A stretch of 64,000 bases of DNA, from the NCBI GenBank assembly GCA_958450365.1, contig CAUEEP010000724.1, positions 2,079,501-2,143,500 on the forward strand, read 5' to 3'. The position numbers were made by a program, and so were the translations under genes. This document shows positions 54,601-63,975 of this stretch, piece after piece (within the stretch, counting starts at the first letter, position 1; each line of letters opens with the position of its first letter). Under the pieces are notes generated by a model, which made no database searches, was not told the origin of the DNA, and saw nothing but the letters and a program-made list of their open reading frames with translations. This DNA is from Mesorhabditis belari (Eukaryota > Nematoda > Chromadorea > Rhabditida > Rhabditidae).

Positions 54601-54929
54601 ATCGGGCTTTTTTTGATCTAATTTGGCCTAGAACTGGCTTATTTTCTTAGAATTTCATGATTTTTGGAATACCTATGGTTTCTTTTGGACTACTTCCTAT
54701 CAAGTTTGCTCTAGTCAAGAATTCATGTTGAATTAGGTTCGGTAGATAGATTCGGTAAAGCTAAAGATTCGGTAGATAGATTTTTCTGTAAGGATTTTTC
54801 TGTAAGAAGATCTGTAAGGCTAGTAAAAGTCTTTTCAATCATTAAGTACGAAAATCTAAATTCCTATCCATTCACCAATAATATTCTGGTTAATTTCCCA
54901 AAAAGTGTCACCGGAATTCATTGGCAGTA

Positions 54930-55035
54930 CTCTCTTCTTTCTTTCTTTACTTCTTTCTTTCTTTCCTTACTTCTTTCTTTCTTTACTTCTTTCTTTCTTT
55001 CTTTACTTCTTTCTTTCTTTACTTCTTTCTTTTCG
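54930..55035. repeat. CTTTACTTCTTTCTTT pyrimidine array
   Basis: Perfect 16-20-bp units; low complexity. Confidence 0.9.
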
Positions 55036-55298
55036 GGGGGGACAAGAGAGCACGGGAAAACGAAGAGAACTCAATTAGTCATTGTCTGCTTCAAATGAAA
55101 CATGCCTCATTTCACAAAGCAAACACAAAGATTGGATGGGGAAAGTGAAAAGAAAAGATGGGAAATCTCATAGAGATCTCATACTCATAGATCTCATAGA
55201 GATCTCTTTAAATGAACAGCTGACTCTAAAGGGATTTGAAGGTGTCAAGTAGAGGAAGGAATTTTGAGAGAAAAGAACTGTTACACAACAGAGAACTG

Positions 55299-55460
55299 TT
55301 ACTTCTTCAGAGATCGAATTTCTCTTTTTTTAAAAGCAAACTCAAGTATTTCAGAAGGAACTTTATTCAATGATCGAACAGTTTCAATGATCGAACAATC
55401 GAGAAATTCTTTGTAAATCAATTTCCAAGTGCTGTTCATTGCTGGGTCTGCTGGGATTAA
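55299..55460 (-). CDS. Weak exon candidate with stop
   Basis: After the minus-strand sequence CCCAGCAG, a frame of about 48 codons ends at 55299, with NSTWKLIYKEFLDCSIIETV and KVPSEILEFAF. Composition is protein-like, but it adjoins the 18-bp array and no partner exon was found. Confidence 0.2.
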   Translation of the reverse strand, partial: LIPADPAMNSTWKLIYKEFLDCSIIETVRSLNKVPSEILEFAFKKREIRSLKK

Positions 55461-55592
55461 CAACTTGATGCTGATTAACTTGATGCTCATTAACAACTTG
55501 ATGCTCATTAACAACTTGATGCTCATTAACAACTTGATGCTCATTAACAACTTGATGCTCATTAACAACTTGATGCTCATTAACAACTGCTT
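55455..55592. repeat. 18-bp minisatellite TTAACAACTTGATGCTCA
   Basis: About seven perfect copies. The repeated open frames are artefacts. Confidence 0.95.
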
Positions 55593-56067
55593 CAACGCAT
55601 TTCTCAAGCTTCTTTCTTCATGATCTCTAAACCAACAAAACTACGAAACTCTCAGCTAAACAAAAGCAAAGATCGCTAAGAAAAATGTAAGGAAATTGAA
55701 TGAGAAAACTCTGATGAAAGACAAAAGATAGGGAAGAACGGAAGAACAATAATCTTTGCGAACTCTTTTAAACAAAAGCTTGAGAGGAGATGGAGAAAGG
55801 GGACAAAAGATCGAAAAAAAGGAATTCAAGAAAAGGGGGAGCTCGATGAAAAGTGAATTCAGCTTCAGTGATTCAGTGAATCCACTGTCTTCTCCGTAAT
55901 TCTTGAAATTCTTGAAATTTTCGCAACTTTGGTCAGTCTGATTGGATTGTTTTGGGGGGAAAAGATGAGGAAAAATGGAAAACAAAGAGAAATTTGGTGG
56001 TGGAGAAAGGTTTTTGTCGCTTCCAGGTTATTTTAGGTGCTAGCAAGCTCAGTTTTAAGGCAAAACA

Positions 56068-56149
56068 CGCCGTTTGGTGTAGTGGATAGTGCGCTCGTTT
56101 ATTGCGCTTCCCCTTTCTCGCGCTGTCCCTGATTCGAGTCCCCTCAGCG
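56068..56149 (+). tRNA. tRNA-like sequence, pair member 1
   Basis: TGGTGTAGTGGATAGTGCG (A box) and TGATTCGAGTCC (B box) with an enlarged middle. Confidence 0.4.
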
Positions 56150-56223
56150 TCAAAATTTTTTTTTTGTGGCACTAAAACCAATATTGAAGTTTGGTATAGG
56201 GCTAATGTACTTCCCCTTAGTCG

Positions 56224-56293
56224 TGGCCGATTGGTGTAGTGAATAGTGTGTTGGCCTAGCTCGCGCTGTCGCTGGTTCGAATCCTCTGAGTGC
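56224..56293 (+). tRNA. tRNA-like sequence, pair member 2
   Basis: TGGTGTAGTGAATAGTGTG and TGGTTCGAATCC. It shares CTCGCGCTGTC with pair member 1, so they look like a tandem duplicate about 155 bp apart. Confidence 0.45.
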
Positions 56294-57013
56294 AAGAGCT
56301 TTTTCTATTTGTTAAAGCACTAAAATTAAAATGTTTTTAGATATTTTTAGATGTTTTAAAGTCTCTAGTGTGCTTAATAAAGAGTAAAAAGCTAAATAGG
56401 GCTTTTGGCTGTTCAGTGACCACAAAAGAATCTTCCGTTTTCACAAGCACAACCTTGTTTTTAACAAGAAAAAAGAACTAGAAAAAAGAACGAGAAGCAA
56501 CAAAAAAAAAGGCAAAGAAAAGAACCATAAATCTGAATTAATTTAAAGAAATATTTAAATCTGCGTTTTGCATTGCGAGAGTGGCGCATGGTGGAAGATA
56601 AATGGATGGCTGAGGCTGGAGAGAAATATGTGGGTGTTCCTCTTTCCCTATCCTTTCCAATCCATTCTTTTGCCCAATATTTCTTTCCATATATCTTCAG
56701 CTTTCTCTAGAAGAAAGAAGAACACAAAAAGGAAGGAAGAAAAACAAAAACAGAAATCTTTTAGCTGTTCTCGCTTGAACTTTCAACTTTTCAAGCAATT
56801 CAAGAGTTCAGCTAGGTTTTTTAATATGCTGCAATATGTCTGCAATAGAATTGCTAGAATTTTCTTACCTACATAGCCTTTTTAGCCTTGTATAGACTAT
56901 AGAAAGACTGATCTATTTACTGTAGATCTATAGGTTTCAAAGAAACGATAAACTTATCGTTTTATCGACCGTATCAGCCGAAAACTCGGTTAAAAGCCGG
57001 TTTTTCTGGCAGG

Positions 57014-57095
57014 AAGCCGTGGTTGCTGTGGCGCAGTAGGGAGGGTGTTTGTCTACAAGTCTTGTCCAAGACGCACACGGCCCGGGCTGTGTCGT
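57014..57095 (+). tRNA. tRNA-like sequence, weak B box
   Basis: TGGCGCAGTAGGGAGGGTG is a fair A box, and the middle reads TTTGTCTACAAGTC. The B box is not convincing. Confidence 0.3.
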
Positions 57096-57184
57096 GACTT
57101 TTGATTTTTAAAAAAAAGGAAATATGAGATGCATAACTACATAGAATTCTAAGCCTAACAAACAAAAAATGATGCAAATCGGAT

Positions 57185-57312
57185 CACAGAGAACAGACAG
57201 ACGGACGCACGGACGGACGCACGGACGGACGAACAGACGGACGAACAGACAGACGAACAGACAGACGAACAGACAGACGAACAGACAGACGAACAGACAG
57301 ACAGACAGCTTT
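57185..57312. repeat. ACAGACAGACGA array
   Basis: ACAGACGG/ACAGACGA units just beyond the collagen 3' end. Confidence 0.95.
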
Positions 57313-57330
57313 GCATTACTCTTTCTACTC

Positions 57331-57336
57331 TTTATT
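57331..57336 (-). terminator. Candidate collagen polyadenylation signal
   Basis: AATAAA on the minus strand about 75 bp after the collagen stop codon. A second AATAAA lies at 57378-57383, nearer the stop. Confidence 0.4.
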
Positions 57337-57409
57337 GTAATGTGTTTTTAGTAATGTAAGACATGATCTACAGTATCTTTATTAAGCTTTTCTACAAAGT
57401 TCTGAATTT

Positions 57410-60346
57410 TTAGCTTCTGTGCCTTTTCGCGGCTCTGTTTCGGTGATGACGTGGCTGACGGTGGAATGTTTTCTTCTCGTTCACCTTTTTCACTTCTGGT
57501 TCTACTTTGCGGACAACGCGAGCACTGTAGGGACAAGAGCAATACTCGCCATCTTTGCCAGCGACTAAAATCCGGAATCTTCATTTAATCTAATTGGGTA
57601 CTTAGATTTATGCTTAGCAATACTTTTATACCTCTTTACCAGTAGTTTAAGGGTACTATAGAAAGTTTAGAGTACTGTAGATAATCTAAAGGTACTCTGT
57701 AGGCTTTAAGGGTACAGTAGAAGGCTTAGGATCACTTTAGAAAGCTTAGGCTTACTGTAGAAAGCTTAGGATCACTTTAGGAGGCTTAGGCTTACTGTAG
57801 AAAGCTTAGGATCACTTTAGAAAGCTTAGGATTACTCTAGAAAGCTTAGGCTTACTGTAGAAAGCTTAGGATCACTGTAGAAAGCTTAGGATTACTTTAG
57901 AAAGCTTAGGCTTACTGTAGAAAGCTTAGGATTACTGTAGGAGGCTTAGGATTACTGTAGGAAGCTTAGGTCTACTGTAGAAAGCTTAGACTTTCCAACC
58001 TCCAGCTTCTCCGGGTCTTCCCGGTGTTCCATCATCTCCACGATTTCCCGGCAATCCCTGTTCTCCGGGTTGTCCCTCTTGCCCTGGAGTGCCATCAGTA
58101 CCATTGTCACCGTCCTGAAATCACGCTACAATAGTGATCAAATGTTAAGATTACTGTAGAAGGTTACTGTAGAAGGTTACTGTAGAAGGTTACTGTAGAA
58201 GGTTACTGTAGAAGGTTACTGTAGAGAGTTTAGGATTACTGTACCTTTCCAGGCTCTCCATGCTCTCCTTGTTCTCCAGCTCTGCCAGGTCTTCCAGGCA
58301 ATCCAGCCTCTCCACCCAATGCATCATTTCCTGGCAATCCTGGATGTCCATCTCTTCCATCGTATCCACTTCTTCCTTGCTCTCCAATATCTCCTTGTGG
58401 CCCTGGGGGTCCATCCTCTCCAACCGGTCCTCGTTTGCCGGGTTGACCCTCTTTTCCTGGAGGTCCATCCTGGAATTGATTCGAATTTGTTGTATTATTG
58501 TATTTCTGTATCCAGTAGTACTTGCTATGGCTAGTTCGGTGGTTTAGAAACACTACCAGTTACCGCCTTTACAGTGTTAAAGATTGATGAAACAGTAGCA
58601 GGATGGGTTACGGTAAGGAGCTGGCTTTGGTAGCTGGCTTTGGTAGCTGGCTTTGGTAGCTGGCTTTGGTAGCTGGCTTACGGTAGCTGGCTTACGGTAG
58701 CTGGCTTACGGTAGCTGGCTTACGGTAGCTGGCTTACGGTAGCTGGCTTACGGTAGCTGGCTTACGGTAGCTGGCTTACGGTAGCTGGCTTACGGTAGCT
58801 GGCTTACGGTAGCTGGCTTTGATAGTAGGCTTACGGTAGCAGGCTTACGGTAGCAGGCTTACGGTGGCAGGCTTACGGTGGCAGGCTTAACATTTCCAGA
58901 ACTTACACATCCAGTAGCTCCAGGAGGCCCCGCGGGTCCAGCCGGACACTCCAAGCATTTATGCACATCGATCTCTTTGATATTTGGTGGTGTGATTCCT
59001 TGTGCCCCATCAGGTCCAGGATTTCCATCGGGTCCATCATCTCCCCAATTTCCGGCTGTCCCCGGTGGGCCGGGCGGGCCGGCTGGACATTGACGCTTCT
59101 GCGGGCCACAATCTATTTGTGATTCAGTCTAATCTATTTTTAGAACACTTACGACATTGTTGATTGGCTTGTCTCTTGTTTCGGCCGAACATAGTTCCGA
59201 ATGGAGCCTCGGTGGAGCCGTGTGGGACGTTTAGATTGTAGATTTTTGTCCAAGCATCGTCGGAAACTGTCTGAAATCGAGTACTTTACTGTTTTCAGCT
59301 CAAGTATGAGATTTAGAATCTCGTCAAGAGAGATGGGCATTATAAGCTAGTTTACTAGCGAACTAGCTAGGGCAGTTTTGTGTACTTTGTGCTTAAACTC
59401 TTCAGCGCAAGTACACGTCGTCTGGCACACTCAGATAGATGTAGTTTAGCACTAAGTTCTAGCAAAAGCAGATCTTGCAGAGCCAGATTTATCGTATTTC
59501 CAGCCATAGTCTGTCTGTCTGTCTGTAGCCACTACTCCTACACGCCGCTCAAAAGCGCCGACACGGGCGGGAGTCGAACCCCGGACGTGTGGGCTAGAGA
59601 AAAGTGCGCTTGCGCCATCTACAAAGAGCATGGTCGAGTGGTTAACGCGCGCGTCTCTCAAACGTAAGAGAGAGGTCGCGGGTTCGCCTCCTCTTGCCCC
59701 CAATTCTTTGCTCCAAAAATCTTTTTGCTGGCGAACAACAAAGCTTCTGGTCTTCAACAACTCGAAAAGTCAATCGACAACACATTTAAACAGCATTTAA
59801 AAATCAAATTCGTGATCAGCGTCATCGATTACCCCCAGAAAACGGAGGAAAATCAACAATTTCTTTTTTCATACCTAAGCGCTCATAGCTTAAACTAGTG
59901 TCGAGAAAACCACATTGAAAGCTAGACTACGCAAGGCTCCGCACCAGGAATGCGGTACTATTATAGTATTTACAATAGGTACTCTAACTCTAACTCTAAC
60001 TCTAACTCTAGCTCTAACTCTAACTCTAACTCTAGCTCTAGCTCTAACTCTAACTCTAACTCTAACTCTAGCTCTAACTCTAACTCTAACTCTAACTCTA
60101 GCTCTAGCTCTAGTACTCGTCTCTTTAGCATTCAATAGCTTTAGATAAAGAAACGAGCCAAACGAGGCAAACGAGGCAAACGAGCCAAACCATCCAAACC
60201 ATCCAAACCTTGAACTCATAAACGCCCTTCTGAATCTCCTCCTGTAGTCCATTGATATCCTTGACAATAGCCGCAAATGAAAGCAATGAAATAGCAGTGA
60301 TCACCACCGCTCCAATCGACGCCGATGCCACCAAAATCTTCGACAT
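57410..60346 (-). CDS. Nematode cuticle collagen
   Basis: A complete six-exon model: 60346-60209, 59270-59153, 59112-58907, 58469-58245, 58114-58000 and 57564-57410, giving 318 residues with all junctions in phase. Residues 1-46 are the Col_cuticle_N region with a hydrophobic span (ASIGAVVITAISLLSFAAIV) and a short helix. RNKR at 76-79 is a furin-type processing site as in other cuticle collagens. Cysteine clusters (C85, C87, C94) precede the first Gly-X-Y block. A longer non-triplet break with KCLEC follows, then long Gly-X-Y domains and the C-terminal EYCSC and basic tail. Secreted by hypodermis, trimerised and cross-linked into cuticle by family knowledge. All but the shortest introns carry minisatellites. 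The ATG follows TTTCCATTAG, a likely spliced-leader site, and a CATAAAAG element lies about 45 bp upstream. Confidence 0.94.
57655..57992. repeat. TAGAAAGCTTAGGCTTACTG minisatellite
   Basis: About 15 degenerate 20-bp units fill collagen intron 5 up to the exon boundary. Confidence 0.95.
58150..58235. repeat. GTTACTGTAGAAG array
   Basis: 13-bp units in collagen intron 4, related to the ACTGTAGAAAG part of the intron 5 unit. Confidence 0.9.
58606..58890. repeat. 14-bp minisatellite GGTAGCTGGCTTAC
   Basis: About 20 copies in collagen intron 3, with an early subtype ending TTT instead of TAC. Confidence 0.95.
59556..59630 (-). tRNA. tRNA-like sequence, divergent pair member
   Basis: Minus-strand TAGATGGCGCAAGCGC (A box) and GGGGTTCGACTCCC (B box). 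It overlaps or abuts the next locus at its 5' end. It lies in collagen intron 1. Confidence 0.4.
59628..59700 (+). tRNA. tRNA-like sequence, divergent pair member
   Basis: TGGTCGAGTGGTTAACGCG (A box) and CGGGTTCGCCTCC (B box). The centre is a long hairpin (CTCTC/GAGAG) around AAACGTAA. It is antisense in collagen intron 1. Confidence 0.45.
59808..59975. repeat. Inverted copy of the edge repeat plus solo MITE arm
   Basis: 59808-59836 is the inverted copy of the 14-46 repeat. 59862-59975 is a single arm of the 3294-3561 foldback family (GTGTCGAGAAAA, GCTAGACTACGCAAGGCTCC) ending in TATTATAGTATTTAC. Confidence 0.65.
59978..60120. repeat. CTCTAA/CTCTAG hexanucleotide array
   Basis: About 23 hexamers in collagen intron 1. 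The Arg/Val and Leu/Thr open frames are artefacts. Confidence 0.95.
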
Positions 60347-61043
60347 TCTAATGGAAATGCCCTACAATACGCAGAGACTTTCACCTTTTATGTAATACTC
60401 GTTTTTTGCAAATCGAACTGAAACTCTTTGTCGTGAGAAGCCGAGAGAAGTCATCTAGTTTTTTTTTAATTATGCAAAAACGATGAATAGTTGGGTGAAA
60501 CTTGCTCATTAATGTTAGATTATGTGTTCGCTTTGAGAACAACGAACTTTTTCCTTTGGGGTGACGCTTGTGGAACGAGAGTGAATCTGATTCTCTTTGA
60601 GAGAAAAAAAGTGACGTAATGGAAGAGCTGGTTTTCTTGGAAATGACGAAAAAAAAAGTGCAGAGAAGAAAGCAGTGAAGTGAAAGAATGTCAAATAGAA
60701 AACAATGCTTTTAGACAAAGGTGAAAGATTTTAGATTTCTGAAAGGTGAAATTTAAAAAGAATTTTATTGTAGTCTTTTCCCAGCGTTTTTAGATCAAAG
60801 TTTACAAGTTCATGCGTTTTTTTACAAAGGAATGTCAACAGTGATGCCAAATGAAATGAGCTATAAGACCATTCGACGCAGAATTTCACGCTGATTCCGA
60901 ATCTGCTTTTCGTTTTTGATATGGAGCACTCTGTCAAAAGTTATAAGCGCTCAAAGTTTTGTAGGGAATCACAGTTTGTATGGAATCACAGAAAACAGGC
61001 CATGATTTACTAGAGAGGAAAAGATATAAGTTGGCAGGGGAAA

Positions 61044-61190
61044 AGATGTCGTAGTGGCTGAGTAGCAGTGGGCTTGAATACAAAGCAGCGACCCTATCCG
61101 GGGCTTGAATACAAAGCAAGGACCCTGTTCGGGGCTTGAATACAAAGCAAGGACTTAGTCAGGACCCGAGTCGGAGCTCGAGACCGGCGT
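61044..61190 (+). tRNA. tRNA-like sequence with triplicated centre
   Basis: GTAGTGGCTGAGTAGCAGTG resembles an A box and GGAGCTCGAGACC a B box. Between them a 31-bp block (GGGCTTGAATACAAAGC plus 14 bp) is repeated about three times, so this is a rearranged tRNA-like locus rather than a tRNA. Confidence 0.45.
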
Positions 61191-61389
61191 CTGCTTTTTC
61201 TTTTGCTTCTTTTTAACTTTAAGTGTTTTGGCGATGTTTGATGGTGATCATTGGCTGTGCCAGAGCAACGGTTTGCCAGATGTACGATCGTGCGCCCACA
61301 TAGAGAACACTCAAACCATATAAAGGGAAAAAACATATAAATAGAAAACATACAAAACATTCAAAGCTTAAGGATCAAAAAACGAAAGT

Positions 61390-61463
61390 CAAACCCTGGA
61401 CTTGAACCCTAGGGCACTGGCCTCATATCCTAGCCCATTACCACTCGGCCACCACGACATGTT
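61390..61463 (-). tRNA. tRNA-like sequence with TAT in the loop region
   Basis: Minus-strand TGGCCGAGTGGTAATGGGC (class II A box) and AGGGTTCAAGTCC (B box). The region CTAGGATATGAGG would place TAT in the loop. Long-variable-arm tRNAs with TAT are known in nematodes (nev-tRNA-Ile), but the stems here are imperfect. Confidence 0.45.
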
Positions 61464-61734
61464 TTCTCCTCTCTCAAGTCAACTTATAAACATTGCGGTC
61501 TGTTTTCTGCGATTCCATTATGGTGAGTTTTTTTCTTTCATTCCATACAATTTCCATACTCTGAGCGCTTATAACTTTTGACAGAGTGTTGCGTTGCAAA
61601 AACGGAAAGTTGATTCGGAATGAGCGCAAAATTCTTAGTCGGTTAGTATCTACCATATCCAATTTGGCCATCACACCCTTGTTAGTTAAATTTTTGAACG
61701 CGAGATTTCTGAATTTTTAGCTCATTTTAAATAT

Positions 61735-62254
61735 TAGGTTGATGCATAAGTGTTTTTGTTCCTTTTCGTCTGCCGTTTCAAGCCAACAAATGCACCAATT
61801 AAACTACGGTTGATTTCATTAGAAAAAGCAATTATTTTTCTGCAAAATAACATTAAAACGGGTTTAAAAATATTTAATGCCTGGATTTTCTTGAGAGTAT
61901 GAAGTCGGGTAGTCAAAAAGGGCTAACTCGATGATGCGGTTTAGACACCTTAGCTAAAGAAAACCTATCTTCGTGTCAATAGATAAAAGATAGAGAAAAA
62001 AAAAGTTTGATATTTCGCCAAAATTTCAGAGAAATTCATTCAGCCAATTTTTCCGTAGAGTTTTTTATAGATTTTTACGAAAAAGGCGTTTTTCACTCTC
62101 GAATTTGCTTGAAAGTGAACCGAAATTCATTTAAAAAGATGCAAATTGAACAAAAAAACACTTTTTTTTATAGAGCAAACTATAGATTAATTGGTGAATT
62201 TCTTACTTTTTAACAGAAGTACGAAAAAAACGAAAACACTTATGCATCAACCTA
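61735..62254. mobile_element. Mariner-type MITE, copy 2 (inverted)
   Basis: The same element as 33498-34005 in the opposite orientation, with the same 17-bp ends and small indels. The 60-codon frame is preserved on the minus strand (61916-61734) with one residue changed (R to G). Confidence 0.88.
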
Positions 62255-62810
62255 TTAAATTTAGTACAAAATTGAAAGAAATGATGCTTGAAAAGATGTA
62301 AAAAAAGAAAACAGTTGATCAGCTTTGAAAAGTGTAAAAGCCTTTTGTGAAAAAGTGTAAACTAGAAAGTAACTGAGTCATTGAATGCCTAAAATGTAAA
62401 AGCTTCAAGATCTATCGTAAACTTTTCCATGTTTTAGTTGAATTTTTGAATTTTTACGTGCTGTTAATTCACATTTTGAATTGGATCTTGCTGGATCGAA
62501 ATTTGGTGTAAAATCGAAAGCACTAATCGACCTAAAAACCCTTGACAACCATTTTTCTGTTGTAATTTCTATTTTGCGCAAAATTTTAACAAGAATCCAA
62601 ACACAACGGCAATTTCTGTGAGCACTAAACTCTGCCCCGATCACCGTACCCGAGCGCGCTGACGAAATCGAACCGTCCAAAAAGATTCGAATGTTTGTGT
62701 GCGAAAACGAGCGAAAAGCGAGCGTTTTTTTTTGCCTTGTTTTTAAAGTTTCTTGTTTAAAATATCGTTTTAAAATATCGAAAAACAAAATTCCATTTTT
62801 AATTTTAGAT

Positions 62811-63023
62811 ATGCGACGCCCGACCACACGTTCGAGGTCGCATGACACAGATTCGATGGACGGTGATCCGGAGATCGGAGAGTCGTACGTGGTGACGAGG
62901 ATCACGAATGGAGTGCCGGAGAAAACGATTGCCATCGTTGTTGCAACAAAACAAGTCACCGATGATCAACTGCGGCAGATACGAGCCGAAAAGGAGAAAC
63001 TGCAAACAAACACGCCAATTGAG
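62811..63023 (+). CDS. First coding exon of an unknown gene
   Basis: ATG at 62811 follows the acceptor AATTTTAG by two bases. The exon of 71 codons ends at a GTTCGT donor in phase 0. It begins with an Arg/Ser-rich stretch (MRRPTTRSRSHDTD), then an acidic patch, then YVVTRITNGVPEKTIAIVVA and a charged segment (QLRQIRAEKEKLQ). GC content and codon use look coding compared with the flanks. No further exon is found before the window ends, because 63024-64000 is occupied by a MITE and repeats. I do not recognise the product. It is divergent from the collagen gene. Confidence 0.6.
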
Positions 63024-63111
63024 GTTCGTTTATTTGATTTGGTTAAAAATAGAAAAAGATCAGTGTGTTGATTAAAATAACTTGCTACATAGGCAGGTAG
63101 GTTTTCATATT

Positions 63112-63627
63112 ACCGTATTCTCTCTAATAGTATTGCACTCTTTAATAGTAGTGCACTCTCTAATAGTATTGCGGTCCGAGACAGGGTCGAAAAAATAGTA
63201 GTGCACCCACGAAAATTTGAATTTCTGGTGCTTCTTTTTCATCTAAACCTTTTTGACTTTATGTTTATGTGACATTCTAAAGCTATTCAAGCAAGAAAAA
63301 GTGAGGCTTTTTTTATTCATTTATTAACTATTCTTCACATGAAAAAGTTAGCAAAAAAACTAAAATTGTTGTGCAAAGGGCAAAAAAACATCTTTTTGTT
63401 GTTTGTCAAGACACAAATTGTCAACTCGCCGGCCCACAACTGTATGTCAAAGGAACCAAAGGAGTACGTGAAAGAATTGCAAGAATTTTTGCAACAAATC
63501 TTATATCTGTCTTACTTTGGTAAATGATAAAACTCTTTAATAGTAGTGCACTCTCCAATAGTATTGCGGTCCAGGAGGGGGTTGAAAAAATAGTAGTGCG
63601 CACTACTATTAGAGAGAATACGGTATT
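63112..63627. mobile_element. MITE, TACCGTATTCTCTCTAATAG ends
   Basis: Inverted ends TACCGTATTCTCTCTAATAG with internal direct copies of a block containing TAGTATTGCGGTCC and TTGAAAAAATAGTAGTGC, exactly the layout of 29919-30276 but with diverged sequence. The middle contains an unsupported 62-codon frame (63339-63527). Confidence 0.85.
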
Positions 63628-63744
63628 CGACGACTGGTTATTTTGTTACAGTTGACGTGGTTAAAATTAGACAAAGGGCTTTGATCGATTAAAATAATGG
63701 TTAGTACTAATAAACTTGGGAGGGGGGGGCACTTTTTTTTCTAG

Positions 63745-63975
63745 GGTAATTGATGGCGCTGATCACGAAAAGAACATTTTTGAGTTATGTTTTCAATTTA
63801 AAAAAAACATGTATTTGAGTAACATTTTTTGTTTTGAAAAAACTCTGCGTCTCCATGAACTCTACATGATATAGGCGCCCATATTTTCCTAGGCTTTGGC
63901 TCTACACGGTAGAGCCACGTAGCTCCCAGGCTAGCCTGATTCTTCTACGGCTGAGGTGAGTTTCGTACCGGGGAT
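63745..63975. repeat. Dispersed repeat, copy at right edge
   Basis: GGCGCTGATCACGAAAAG and, further on, ACGGCTGAGGTGAGTTTCGT repeat the order seen at 14-46 and 198-217. The element is probably a few hundred bp long and cut by the window edges. Confidence 0.6.

Noticed and set aside
59890..60276. Arg/Val-rich frame on the minus strand
   Set aside because: Generated by the CTCTAA hexamer array in collagen intron 1; its start overlaps the true collagen exon 1 in another frame.
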